From assembly GCA_030015575.1 (NCBI GenBank), contig JASDDO010000004.1, positions 323,214,654 through 323,278,653 on the forward strand: a DNA stretch of 64,000 nucleotides, in the 5' to 3' direction. This document shows, in pieces, positions 10,195-21,530 of this stretch. The translations under genes and the position numbers were made by a program. The notes under the pieces were generated by a model, which was not told the origin of the DNA, made no database searches, and saw nothing but the letters and a program-made list of their open reading frames with translations. Positions within the stretch are counted from its first letter, which is position 1. Every line of letters begins with the position of its first letter. This DNA comes from Agapanthus africanus (taxonomy: Eukaryota > Streptophyta > Magnoliopsida > Asparagales > Amaryllidaceae).

Positions 10195-10941
10195 ATGGCA
10201 GACAAGAATTTGAAGACGTACCAAAGGCGTGTTAACGAAGCCGCTTTGGTTGGGGTAATACGTAGGATGTTAGAGAACCAAAAGCGGCAGACCGAGCTGA
10301 TCCAGCAGCAAGCTGAATCTTTTCAGGAAGGTTTGCGGACCGTTCAGCAGTTCGTGAACAATGTTGGGGCCAGACCAGTAGATCGTGTGGGGACTGTAGC
10401 GGATTTCAGGAGACTGGGTCCGTCTGTCTTTACTGGTTTGGAGGAGCCGTTGCCAGCAGAGCAGTGGCTAGTTGACACGGAGAATGTACTCATTGCAGCA
10501 CAGATCCCAGATGATAAGAGGGTTGATGTGGTATGCATCCAGTTAGTGGATTACGCCCGTGAAGGATGGCTTGTGGAGGAAACCCGCTTGCCCAAGCCGA
10601 TCAAGTGGGCGGATTTTTCGAAGAGTTTTCTGGAGAAGTTCTTCCCGCGGACTGCACGGGAGGAAATGGAAGAGAAGTTCATCAGTCTAAGGCAGAACGG
10701 TGCACCTGTAGATGTGCATGCAGCTGAGTGGACGCGGCTCAGTAGGTTCGCTGGACCTTTAGTTGCCAACGATGCAGACAGGACACGGAAGTTCATGCGC
10801 AGCTTGGATGTGGACATCCAGAAGCAGATTGTCTCCCTGGGTTTGACCACTTTCTCACAGGTACTTACGGCAGCCCGAGAACAGCAGAGCTTATCTGGGA
10901 AAACTGGGAGTTCTCAGCAGACAGCATTTACAGTACGGTAG
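10195..10941 (+). pseudogene. gag: Tekay-type gag (capsid part)
   Basis: ATG at 10195 begins MADKNLKTYQRR; the better placed start is this one, since the upstream codons (from 10162) lie before the acceptor-like CAG. About 248 codons run to a TAG at 10939. The centre shows the retrotransposon gag fold pattern: PSVFTGLEEPLPAEQWL, then KRVDVVCIQLVDYAREGW and FSKSFLEKFFPRTAREEMEE, the F..KF.P pattern of chromovirus capsids. Gag assembles the particle that packages element RNA. The TAG falls between the capsid and the zinc knuckles, not at a usual gag/pol boundary, and the same frame continues after it, so it is more likely a mutation than a programmed stop. Confidence 0.85.
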
Positions 10942-13900
10942 CCGACTTCTGCACCGAACCGAGCACATGGACACAGGGGTATTCCAGTGAACCGTCGTGG
11001 CGTAACACCGATGAAGAAGCCTGTTGTCGTTGATCGAAGAAGGAACGTGATTTGTGACTACTGCCATTTACCTGGGCACGTGCAAAAAGATTGTCGAATG
11101 AGGCAGGGACTCTGTTTGGTTTGTGGAGCGGCAGATCACACTGTCAACGCTTGTCCGTCGAAGCTTCGCTCGAGGGATGATATTCAGAAGCCATCGCAGA
11201 AACCATTTCCGGGACAGAAGCAGCTGACTCAAGGACCCAATCAGGCTCGAGCTTTTACCTTGACGGCTGAGGAAGCTAAGGCTTCAGGAGAAGTCGTTTC
11301 AGGTATTCTACTCGTTCATGGTTTTCCCGCATTAGCGTTATTTGATTCTGGTGCATCCCATTGTTTTATGTCGTCCAAGTTTATAGCTACACACTCGATT
11401 ACCTGCATGACCCTGTCTAGTTTCTGGGACATACACACTGGGAATGGGAAAATCATATCTAGTAGAGAATGTAAAGATTGTGCAGTTGTTGTTTGTGGAC
11501 GGGAGCTTTTTGCAGATTTCTTGGTGATTGATACGGGCAGCTATGAAGACGTCTTGGGAATGGATTTTCTCGGCACTTTCCATGCTCACATTGATTGTAG
11601 GGCAAAGAAAGTAATTTTCCAGATTCCCGGGCACCCCGAGTTTATCTTTACTGGAGGAAGCAGTTCTGTCAGGCCAGTCGAGTTTAGGGCTAGGCCGACA
11701 ACTAATATTCTTGCATCAATGGAGGTTGATAAAAGTGAAGAGCCAGCTGTTGTTCGAGATTTTATGGACGTGTTTGAAGATATATCAGGATTACCGCCGA
11801 AGCGAGACGTGGAGTTCGCGATTGATCTTGTTCCTGGTGCAGCGCCAGTTTCTAAAGCGTATTATCCAATGGCACCAGTGGAGTTGGAAGAAGTCAAGAA
11901 GCAGGTTACTGAATTGCTTGAGAAGGGTTGGATTCGAAGCAGCAACTCGCCTTGGGGAGCTCCAGTTCTTCTAGTTAAGAAGAAAGATGGCACAAGAAGG
12001 ATGTGCATCGACTATCGAGAATTAAACCGGGTGACTATTAAGAACAAGTACCCGATCCCTCGCATTGGCGAACTATTTGAGCAGCTTGGTGGCGCGAGGG
12101 TATTCTCGAAACTGGATTTGCGATCCGGATATCATCAAGTCCGAGTGAAAACTGAATATATTTGCAAGACGGCGTTCCGAACTCGGTATGGACATTACGA
12201 GTACTTAGTGATGCCCTTCGGAGTAACGAATGCACCGGCGATATTCATGGACTTGATGAACCGAATCTTTTCACCATTCTTGGACCAGTTTATAGTGGTG
12301 TTCATTGATGATATTCTGGTTTACTCGAAGAGTATTGAAGAGCATGCAGAACATTTGAAGATCGCACTGCAGACGTTGAGACAAGAGAAATTATATGCAA
12401 AGATGAGCAAGTGCGAGTTTTGGCTGGAAGAAGTATAGTTTTTGGGGCATGTTGTGTCTGGCGATGGAATTGCCGTCGATCCCGAAAAGATTACAGCAGT
12501 TCGTGATTGGCCGATTCCGAAGAATGTTACGGAGATAAGAAGTTTTCTTGGACTAGCCGGGTATTACAGAAGATTTGTGGAGAACTTTGCTCGTCTGGCG
12601 GAGCCGTTGACCAAGCTTACACGCAAGGAGGTACCTTTTGTGTGGATGGATAGGTGTGCGTCAGCTTTTGAGACGTTGAAGCAAAGATTGAGAACCGCTC
12701 CTATTCTGACCGTGCCAGACAGTTCCGGAGGCTTGGTGATTCACAGCGACGCATCTGGGAAAGGATTAGGATGTGTTTTGATGCAGCATGGGAAGGTTAT
12801 AGCGTACGCATCGAGACAATTGAAGACCCATGAGAAGAATTACCCAACTCATGACTTGGAACTTGCGGCTGTGATCTTCGCTTAGAAGATTTGGAGACAC
12901 TACCTTTTGGGCGAAAGGGTCGAGGTTTTCACGGATCATAAAAGCTTGAAGTATGTGTTCACACAGAAGGAGCTTAATATGATGCAACGTAGATGGTTGG
13001 AGCTGATGGCTGGCTACGATCTTGATCTTAAGTACCATCCGGAGAAAGTTAATGTCGTGCCGGATGCGCTCAGTCAGTTGCCAGCAATTCAGACGTTGAC
13101 TGCTCAGAAGGAACTCATTGAAGACTTTCGAAGATTTGATTTGGAGGTTGTGCTAACCCATTCTTCGGGACAGTTGATGCAGCTGCAGGTACATTCGTCG
13201 CTGATCGAGGATATTAAAGCAGCGCAATCGCAGGACCCTAGATTGCAAAAGTTTCGAGAACAGGTTGAAGCTGGACTTCGAACAGATTTATTGATCCATG
13301 AAGATGGTTCGTTGAGATATGGTAGCCGGTTGTGTGTGCCAAAGGGAGATATTCATGAAGAACTTATGAAGGAGGCGCACAGTTCAGCTTATTCCGTACA
13401 TCCAGGAGGAACGAAGATGTACCGAGATATACGACATCATTTCTGGTGGGAAGGCATGAAACGGGAGATTGCCCGTTTTGTGGCAAAATGCTTGGTGTGT
13501 CAGCAAGTTAAGGCTGAACATCAAAGGGTTGCTGGTTTATTGCAACCACTTCCGATTCCTCAGTGGAAGTGGGAACATATAACCATGGATTTCGTGACAG
13601 CACTACCGCGGAGTCCAAAAGGCAACAATGCAGTTTGGGTGATTGTTGATCGTTTGATCAAGGCAGCTCATTTCATTCCTTTTCGGGTTGGTCAATCAAC
13701 AGAAACTTTGGCAGAACGGTACATGCAGGAGATTGTAAGATTGCATGGAGTACCAGTGAGCATCGTGTCCGATCGTGACACTCGGTTTTTATCACACTTC
13801 TGGAGGAGCTTACAGGAAAGTTTGGGGACTCGATTGAAGTTTAGCACAGCTTATCATCCTCAAACAGATGGCCAGTCGGAGAGAACGATCCAAACTCTTG

Positions 13901-14625
13901 AAGATATGTTGAGAGCTTGCATGTTGGACTTCAAGGGTTCATGGGAGGATCATCTACATTTAGTGGAGTTTTCTTACAACAACAGTTTCCAGGCAACTAT
14001 TCAGATAGCTCCCTTCGAAGCTTTGTATGGTCGCAAGTGTCGTTCACCTGTTTGTTGGGACGATGTCGGTGAACGAAGATTGTTGGGACCAGATTTGGTT
14101 GTGCAGACAGTTGAGAAAGTTAACACTATCAGGAATCATATGAAAGCAGCACAAGACAGACAAAAGAGTTGGGCAGATACGTCGAGAAGACCTCTAGAGT
14201 TCGCCGTGGGTGATTTGGTATTCTTGAAGATATCACCGACTAGAAGGGTGATTCGTTTCGGAAGTCGAGGAAAGCTCAGTTCTCGATTCATTGGACCCTT
14301 TGAAATTTTAGAGCGTGTTGGTGAGGTAGCGTATCGTTTGGCGTTACCGCAGTCCTTGGCGAATGTGCATGATGTGTTTCACGTATCTCAACTCCGTAAG
14401 TATGTTCGGGATGAAACGCATGTCTTGGATCATTCGGAGCTGACTGTACGAGAAGACTTGACTTTTGAGGAGCGACCGATTGCGATTGTGGATCGGAGGG
14501 AAAAGGTTCTTAAGAACAAGGTTATCCCTCTTGTACTTGTTTCGTGGGATAGTCGCTCGCATGGAGAGTCCACTTGGGAACGAGAAGATGAAATCCGGCA
14601 GAAGTTTCCCCAACTTTTCTTGTAG
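10942..14625 (+). pseudogene. pol: Tekay-type gag C-terminus and pol polyprotein
   Basis: Same frame as gag. Two CCHC knuckles start near 11053 ([14 protein letters not shown]) and 11113 ([14 protein letters not shown]). Protease: [10 protein letters not shown] near 11340. [20 protein letters not shown] near 12015, [10 protein letters not shown] near 12301. RNase [17 protein letters not shown] near 12737, [10 protein letters not shown] near 12931. Integrase: HHCC near 13378-13505, catalytic Asp in MDFVTALP (13587) and VSDRDTRF (13769), Glu in TDGQSERTIQ (13866). GPY/F near 14290, then a chromodomain-like tail (14476-14622). Two TAG codons, at 12436 (RT) and 12883 (RNase H), are the only breaks; all catalytic residues I looked for are present. 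The final 50 residues match the Tekay-type chromodomain, which targets integration to heterochromatin. Confidence 0.9.
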
Positions 14626-14696
14626 TTTGACTGTTTGTTTATTCTTTCTTGTTCTTGGAATTTCGAGGACGAAATTCTTTTTGTAGTTGGGTATAA
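14626..14696 (+). other. Pol 3' end to LTR: degenerate polypurine region
   Basis: The segment contains TTTCGAGGACGAAATTC, a motif usual at this place in plant chromoviruses. The purine tract that should follow is poor: TTGTAGTTGGGTATAA directly before the LTR at 14697. Either this family uses an atypical tract or it has decayed. Confidence 0.6.
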
Positions 14697-17600
14697 TGTA
14701 ACAATCGAGTCCAGTTATACCAATTTCAGTTACCGTATGTGTTGTTTGTGGTATTTAGTTCATTTATCATGTTTGGTTGCAAAATGGTAATTCACTTTAT
14801 ATCTGACCCGTTTGCTTGAGCTCGTTGTTTTCTTAATTATAGATTACGCTAACGTTTAATATTCTTGCATATAACCATTTAAGTCATTTAAAATAATTTA
14901 AAAATACTTTTCATGGCCTGCTCGATACCCCTAACCCTGTGGTAGCGTCCTTGCATCATGTTCTCGTCCCGTTCAGTGAAACGGACGTGTTTGGACGACT
15001 ACGCGCACATACGTGCGTCCGTTCTTGGGGGTATGCTTTTTCATTACTAAATCCTTCATTTCAATTTTTGGAACTTGCTAATATTTTTCATATTTCAAAT
15101 TCAAATTTTTGGACCCGACCCGGGCGCAATTCGGAAATATTTTGTATTCCGCCAATTCTAATTATTTTAATATTTTTTAGTTTGCATAACCTATTTTACC
15201 AGCGCAAGGGAAATATTTTAGCTTTGAAATCTTTTTCAGCTGAGGGGATCTTCTTTAGAAACTAAGAAAATCTTTTCATATTTTTTTCCTAAACATTTTC
15301 CCTAAACCCTTAGCCAATCGCAGCCTTTCCTTTAGCTATTGCTGGGCCCACATCCCTCTCTCTCCCTTCGCTGCCCCTTCCTCTCTCTCTTTCCCCTTTT
15401 CTCTTTCTCTCTCTCTATCTTCCCTATTCCTGCGCTAAAATCCAATTCTATCTCTCCTCACTCTTACTTTCTTCCATTCTCACTCCTCTCGATCCCCTTC
15501 TCTCTCTCCTCTCGAATCTTTTTCTCTCTCCTCCCCGCGTATCTCTCTCTCTCTTTCCTTTATATTTTCTCTTCTTCCTCGTCGTTCTTCAAAGATGAAC
15601 CCACCTCCTGCAAACCCTAGCCGCCGCCTCCCCTCTCGTCGTTGCCCTAACGCCGACGACATCTTCGCAGACCTCGTCGCCTCCTCACCCTCGTCACCTC
15701 CGCCTCCACTCCCTTCTTCCCCGATCACCTACACTTGCGCCGAGCAGCCGTGCACCCCCTGCACTTTTGCATCGCCGGAACTGTTGCCGTCGGCGACTCG
15801 TCCCCGTGTCCCTGGCCTTGTGCACACCCTTGTGAGCATTGCCTCTCCCTCTTCTTCCTTCTTTCCTTCTTCTTTCTTTCTTCTCCATCCTATTAAACTT
15901 CTTCTGTTAATCGCCGGGTTCGCTGCAGGTACCTCGCCGGAGCTCCGTCGACACCGTCGACCTTCACGACCCCTCTGTAGATCAATGTAAGCCTTCTCTC
16001 CTCCATCCTTCTTCTCTTCTCCTCTTCTTTTCTTTCATACAATTCTTGAAACCTTTTGATGTTTACTGTTTTCTTGGTGGCCGGAATCCGACCATGCCGG
16101 CGATGATTCTCGACGACCCAGCAAGGACCTCCGACTCGTGTGACTCCACTGTTCGTCGTTTGGGCTCATTCCGTGTACCGTGCACGCGTCACGACTTTTC
16201 CCCGCCGACGCGTAACGTTCCGTTTTCCGTATCGCGACCCGTCGAGACAAGTAAAACTTGCTACATGCTATTCATACTATTCCTATATTAATTTATCTAT
16301 TTTCCTATTAAATCTATAGATAAAACCTAAAGTCTTGAGTTACAAGTTAACAATTTGATGTTCTGTTTACATATTGCAGATCTAGAACTTGAAACCTAAC
16401 TGTTGCAATCAGTTTACTAAACCTAATAACTACGTTTATATGTTAGATTTCATAATAACTATTGTACATAGCCTGTGATACCCGTTTCCTCTAGTTTTAC
16501 TCTATCGGACATCCGTGCGCACCTTTAACCGGTTTTAGTTATAATTGCATCCATTGAACATATTATACATGTCATCGCATCCCTAGATTACTTAATACTT
16601 ATTAACCTGATTTTAACATTCATATTTGTCATACTGTATTCATATAATGTTGGAACCATCTCTTAAACACAAATAGATAACCGTACAGCTAAGTAGTTTA
16701 ATCTGCACATATTGCTTAACTTATTACATGTGCCATTTTATTATGTGGTTGATACCCATGCTTGTTTATTTATAAACATGATTATGTTAGTTGATTACGA
16801 GCACCCACATGATATCTTTTACAAACCTGACATGACTTGCTACACACATATTACTTGACCCGACATGGTACCGTACACTACTTGACTTGACCTGATGTAC
16901 CATGGCTTGACCTGTTACCTAATCTTGTGTCTAATGCCAACAAACCTGACATGTAGTCCTTACGGACCGTTCCTGTTGTCTATCCAGACAAACCTGCACC
17001 TACCTGCTCCTGTGTTGGCATTAGTTCATGATTACTTAAATACCTAACTTGAACACTTATAACTTGGGGGTATGGGGAAATCAATGATGAAACCTGACTT
17101 GTAACTCGACAGTTCGATACCTGTTCTGATCAGTCTTACGGCCTAGGCCAGCCCCGGAGTGATGATGCTGACATCACTCATCTGTACATGCTACCTTTTA
17201 CTGCCTAGCGGCACGTCTCGGATTCAGCCCAAGAATCTTGACCGTGGTCCCGGGCACGCACGGGATACTATTAAGTTGCATCTATGATTCATCAAATTAA
17301 TTTCAAAGAATTAAGAGTAGATAACCCAATAGACCAGTTTAGTTTACTCACTGCACACTACCCTTCTCTGCCCTGATTTATATTGTTGTTACACCTGTTT
17401 TATCATTCATGATTATATTTGCATTTCCTGTTACGCTGTTTATATTTTATTGCTTGATGACATGACGCGCTGACGTCTGGGTTTTGCATGGCCCAGATTC
17501 CGTACCTTTGCTGCAGTCCGAGCAGGAGTACTTCAGCCAGCAGGCTGAGCAGTGAGGATTCAGTAGTAGTTAGTTCTTTTACTTTCAGCATTTTATTCCT

Positions 17601-17845
17601 GATGTGAGCCCGCATTATGGGACATACATTCCAGTTATTTTTGTATTGGATCTTTTGCTTCCGCTTTTTTATTATTCTTGACTCATTTTATCTTGGCTTA
17701 TGGACATGTATTAGATAGTTATATTTTGTTCTTGATATCTCTACAGCCGTAATGTGACTGTGGATGGATACTTCCTACCAACAGGTATCATGGTTGGCTA
17801 TGTCACGTGCCCGTCTTAGCGTACTCTGGGAAGCGGGGCGTGACA
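14697..17845 (+). repeat. Tekay-type element 3' LTR
   Basis: Starts TGTAACAATCGAG and ends GCGGGGCGTGACA, followed by the GATCC duplication at 17846. Length equals the 5' LTR exactly (3149 bp) with scattered single-base differences. Same content: CT-rich tract near 15350-15590 and no genuine gene. Open frames at 14939-15265, 15339-15620, 15595-15990 and 16046-16291 mirror those in the 5' copy. Confidence 0.95.
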
Positions 17846-17850
17846 GATCC

Positions 17851-18285
17851 AACGAAGATGGTAAATTATCGAAGTACAGAATTAAATTCTGATTGAGGAG
17901 ATACTCCTCAAATTTTTCTAAACAAAATTGTGCTCTGTAAACCAGAGCACCGTTGGATCAAAAATCCAATGGTGATTAAAAATCACCAGGATACAGAATT
18001 AAATTCTGATTGAGCAAATACTCCTCAAATCATTCTAAACAAGAAAGATTGTGCTCTGTAAATCAGAGCACCGTTGGATCAAAGATCCAACGGTGATTAA
18101 AAATCACCAAGATACAGAATAAGTTCTGTATGGGAAAATATTTCCCAATCTTGTTAAAAAAACAAGAAAAATGTCTTCTGTAAAATAGAAGCTCTTGGAT
18201 TAAAGATCGAATGGTGGGAAACATTCTCAAATCAATCAGAGATCTCTCAATGAGAGATTTCCTTAACTGATTCAACAAATCAGGC
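17851..18285 (+). repeat. Hairpin train in element B U3
   Basis: Consecutive perfect or near-perfect short hairpins: GTGCTCTG/CAGAGCAC 17930-17950 and again 18051-18070; TTGGAT/ATCCAA 17953-17969; GGTGATT-AAA-AATCACC 17971-17987 and 18092-18108; CGTTGGATC-AAA-GATCCAACG 18072-18092; TGGGAAA-ATA-TTTCCCA 18131-18147; TCTTGTT/AACAAGA near 18149-18167; ATCTCTC-AAT-GAGAGAT 18242-18258; CTGATT/AATCAG 18267-18283. The 3' LTR counterpart is about 42965-43425. Confidence 0.85.
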
Positions 18286-18290
18286 TCCCC

Positions 18291-18297
18291 TATATAA
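18291..18297 (+). promoter_or_regulatory. Putative TATA box of element B LTR
   Basis: TATATAAAGG at 18291-18300, in a CCCC-TATATAAA-GG setting at the right edge of the hairpin train. The equivalent in the 3' LTR is TATAAAAAGG at 43431. Expected transcription start is about 25-35 bp downstream. Confidence 0.65.
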
Positions 18298-18429
18298 AGG
18301 ACCCAAGACTTCAAATCTGAGAGAGAGAAACCTCCCCATAAGTTTCAAATTGAAAGAAGAAGAACAGAAGAACCCCCCCTAAACTTCAAACTTCAAATCC
18401 GAGAGCAATTTCTTCTCAAGGTAAATAAC

Positions 18430-18800
18430 AAGAAGAGAGATCATAGTATCTCCTCCATATTTAAGAGGTTAACTCTTATATCAGAAAAAGTTAGTTCTTA
18501 GATCCATGAGACAAAGTCTCTCAAAAAGGGAAAAAGTAGAGAGATCATAGCATCTCCTCCATATTTAAGAGCTTAACTCTTATATCAGAAAAACTTAGTT
18601 CTTAGATCCATGAGACAAAGTCTCTCAAAAAGGGAAAAACAAAAGAGATCATAGCATCTCCTCATAAAAGAAAAACTTAGTTCTTAGATCCATGAGACAA
18701 AGTCTCTCATAAAGAAAAACAAAAGAGATCATAGCATCTTCTCATAAAAGGAGAACTTAATTCTTGGATCCATGAGACAAAGTCTCTCATAAACGAGAAT
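18430..18800 (+). repeat. Tandem repeat, about 110 bp shrinking units
   Basis: Four or so copies of a unit with GAGATCATAGCATCTCCTC, then AAGAG..CTCTT, then CTTAGTTCTTAGATCCATGA and GAGAC-AAA-GTCTC. Later copies lose the middle part. The counterpart in the 3' LTR is 43570-43935. Confidence 0.85.
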
Positions 18801-18863
18801 TTAATTCTCAGAGCACCGAATTGATCAGAACTGCCAAAGACAGCACCTGGCGCTCAGCACAGA

Positions 18864-19140
18864 GCGCTCCACGTGCTCCTCACGTGGGAGCTATTATGAA
18901 GAGCGCTTCAGCACTCCAGATCTAGCAGTCAGCACCAAGCGCTCCACGTGCTCCTCACGTGGGCGCTATTTTATAAAGAGCGCTTCAGCACACCAGATCT
19001 TGCGCCCAGCGCCAAGCGCTCCACGTGCTACTCATGTATGCGCTATTTTATAAAGTGCGCCTTAGCACTCCAAGTCTGGCGCTCAGCACCGAGCGCTCCA
19101 CATGCTTCTCACGTGGGCGCTATTTTATAAAGAGCGCTCT
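18864..19140 (+). repeat. Four ~77-bp repeats with paired G-boxes and TATA-like motifs
   Basis: Each unit has CCACGTG, five bases, then CACGTGG, followed by GCGCTATTTTATAAAGAGCGC. CACGTG is the plant G-box core bound by bZIP and bHLH factors. Units start near 18864, 18939, 19016 and 19093; the third has lost one G-box (ATGTATG). The spurious frames reading MLLTWALFYKE come from this array. The 3' LTR copy is at 43997-44280. Confidence 0.85.
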
Positions 19141-19244
19141 GTACATAGAATTCAGTGCCATAAAGAGTGTTCAACACTCAATAAAAAACAAAAAAAGGGT
19201 GTCAGAACCCCAAATCAATGCTTAGCATTATTGAACAAAAAGGG

Positions 19245-19390
19245 GCTGAGCCCAAACAAATGTTCAACATTTTATTCAAAAAGGAGTGGACTGAGTCCAA
19301 ACAAATGTTCAACATTTTATTCAAACTAAGTGGACTGAGTCCAAACAAATGTTCAACATTTTATTCAAAACTGAGTGGACTGAGCCCAAG
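19245..19390 (+). repeat. ~48-bp repeat, three copies here and five in the 3' LTR
   Basis: The unit contains AAATGTTCAACATTTTATTC and GTGGACTGAGTCC, each with internal symmetry (AAATGTT/AACATTT and GGACTGAGTCC). In the 3' LTR (44385-44610) five copies are present, which accounts for most of the length difference between the two LTRs. Confidence 0.85.
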
Positions 19391-19589
19391 TTGGCCACAA
19401 GTCCCCAGTTCAGATCAACCAAGCACATGTGCTCACAACCTCTTTGATTGGTCTTAGTCCCAAACTTGACTATAGATCTCCCAACCAATATTGGTTCAAG
19501 GGTACATCTCTTCACACCTCTGATTTTTGTTGTTATAATTCTTCAACGTCTTCAGAGAGATGGCGGGTCCCAACAACCAGAAACTCCAT

Positions 19590-19950
19590 AGGACCGCAAT
19601 GTCCTTAAACTAATGATGGACTATGATGTCCTTAAACTCCATAGACTATGATGTCCTTAAACCCAATGGACCGTAATGTCTCTAAACTAAACTCTATGGA
19701 CTATGATGTCCTTAAACATGGACTATGATGTCCTTAAACTCCATGGACCGCTACGTCCCTAAACTAAACTCTATGGACTATGATGTCCTTAAACTCTACG
19801 GACTATGATGTCCTTAAACTCTACGGACTATGATGTCCTTAAACCCAATGGACCGCAACATCCCTAAACTAAACTCTATGGACTATGATGTCCTTAAACC
19901 ATAGACTATGATGTCCTTAAACCCAATGGACCGCAACGTCCCTAAACTAA
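19590..19950 (+). repeat. ~21-bp minisatellite
   Basis: About 15 units alternating TGGACTATGATGTCCTTAAAC with a sister unit ATGGACCGCAACGTCCCTAAAC. Many units are themselves short palindromes around GGAC/GTCC. The 3' LTR counterpart is 44810-45210. A decayed version occurs inside the element at 34650-34800. Confidence 0.9.
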
Positions 19951-20518
19951 AACGATAGAGCCCAAATACTTTTTTGTTGGATCTAAATGATTCTAAAACC
20001 CTGTTAAGTGGATCATAGTCTAAAATTTAGACTAACGTCTCCTTAACAAACATTAAAGTTGATCTTAATCTCAAATGAGGTTAACGATCCTTAAATGAAC
20101 CAAACCCAAATCTAAGAAAATACGGATTTGGACTAGTCCACGCCCTGCGGGCGACAACATAAATTAGTCTCCGTATACAATCCACGGGTAACCTAAAACA
20201 AAACAAACATACACGACACGAAGTGAACATCTGGAGAAGAAGAAAGTGGTTACTGCGATGCGGAAGCGTAATTAACTGTAAGGGCATGCGCCTGCAGGGA
20301 AGAGCGTCCCCACAATCAAAAAACCCTCGCAAACGAGGGGGGATCTGACGAAGTCAGCTACAACGGCCGCATCTGTCTAAACCTCCGATACACGGTGCCA
20401 TAAATCAACTTGGCATTTTCGGAGAGGTGGATGGATAAAACCAAATAGCATATGCCCCCAAAATTCAGGCCAGACGTCCCAAGCGTCTCGTTCGCGTTTT
20501 TAGGCGGTAAACAGATTC

Positions 20519-20536
20519 TGGCACGCACGGTGAGAC
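20519..20536 (+). promoter_or_regulatory. Primer-binding site of element B
   Basis: TGGCACGCACGGTGAGAC begins five bases after the LTR end. It resembles the TGGCACGCCCGGTGGGAC type I recall for Tat/Ogre-group elements, two or three mismatches away. The assignment is from memory. Confidence 0.6.
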
Positions 20537-20627
20537 CTTTTCCTCTTTCCACTCCACACTTCATGTGTCGTGTTCGCAATCAAATCGCGGTTTAATATGG
20601 TTGCCCCTGGATTCAAGATACTAAGAT

Positions 20628-21530
20628 TTGGTGTCTTGCTCCGTGCAGAAAAGAAGATCAATAGCTTCCAACTGCACCAACTGCAACAACAATTCCCGCT
20701 CCGCCCCGTCTGGAGGAGTAACTTACGGGCCCCAAGTGGCCTCCATCTTCGCAATTCCAGTGGAACTGGTGACACAGGCCACCACTGAATTATTCTTCGG
20801 GACTATGCTCCCACCAATGAGCTTCAACTCGCCAATGCCATCACAGGAAGCTCCAAAAAAGTTGGTCTTTGATCGGATTACAACTACCACGGCCCCTCTC
20901 AACGGGTCGTCCAAGTCCAACATCTCGGTCTTTAACAGACTAGGCCAAAGCTCAAGTAGGCCCTATAAAGAAGCCTGCAATACCCGGAATCATCCCGAAG
21001 CGGATAGCTATGCCAACTCCGGTAGATGAAATCGTCAAAGCGGCCTCCCCCTTTAAAGGATCGGTCTTCACAAGACTGTCCGTTCTAACTCCCGCTTCAG
21101 GCGAAGTCACCAAGGCTGCTTCTCCTGCCCAAAGGTCAGTTTTCAACAAGTTGGACGTTTCTTCTTAGCGGACATCAGTCTTCGATAGGCTGGCACCAAC
21201 AGCAACCCTTCACCAGAACAGGGGGCATGATGAAGCCACCCCCATAACTGGGTCAGTACCATCTGCAAGACATGCTCGACGTCGCCACTGGCGCCGAGTG
21301 AGGAAAGCTGAGGGCGGTTCCCCTTCTGGACTTACCCCACCAGCTCTAATGGTGGAAATTGATGCTACCGTTCCAACTGGGAACAATTTTGAGCCGTTCA
21401 GGAGGGTGCGCAAGAACACTCCAACTGCCGTACTAAAAAGGTCCCCTCCACCTGCTGAAAATGTCACAAAGGCGAAGCCGGAGCAGCCCCCTCAGCGGCT
21501 GTCCTCCAAAATCCACAGGGTCTGGCGAAG
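20628..21530 (+). pseudogene. Element B gag, N-terminal repeat region
   Basis: The coding sequence changes frame near 21020-21030 and has a stop near 21168. The translation contains five spaced copies of a short motif of the form (S)VF(D/N/T)(R/K)(L/I): VFDRI, SVFNRLG, SVFTRLS, SVFNKLD, SVFDRLA. I recall such SVFDRL repeats in the N-terminal Gag of plant Tat-like elements; their function is unknown. The frame runs into the solo LTR at 21531 and resumes in phase after it at 26059, passing over one CGAAG duplication. Confidence 0.65.

Larger units (their letters stand above)
6668..17845 (+). mobile_element. Complete Tekay/Del-type chromovirus
   Basis: An 11178-bp element flanked by the direct repeat GATCC (6663-6667 and 17846-17850), with TG...CA ends and two LTRs of exactly 3149 bp (6668-9816, 14697-17845). 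Internal order: initiator-Met-type PBS, gag, zinc knuckles, protease, RT, RNase H, integrase, C-terminal chromodomain-like segment. This order and tail identify a chromovirus. LTR divergence by eye is a few percent (four differences in the first ~120 bp), so the insertion is fairly recent. Gag and pol share one reading frame, broken only by three TAG codons. Confidence 0.95.
17851..20513 (+). repeat. Element B 5' LTR, second part
   Basis: Continues the LTR interrupted at 6667 and aligns with about 42986-45761. It holds, in order: a U3 built of back-to-back hairpins (17851-18285), a TATA box (18291), then four families of tandem repeats (18430-18800, 18864-19140, 19245-19390, 19590-19950) and a unique tail ending GGCGGTAAACA at 20513. 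If transcription starts about 30 bp after the TATA box, more than 2 kb of repeats lie in R-U5. No gene is present; frames such as 19025-19457 come from the repeats. Confidence 0.9.

Noticed and set aside
18948..19457. Overlapping open frames with repeated MLLTWALFYKE and SGLSPNKCSTFYS peptides
   Set aside because: They arise from the tandem repeats of the LTR, occur in both LTR copies, and lie in non-coding sequence.
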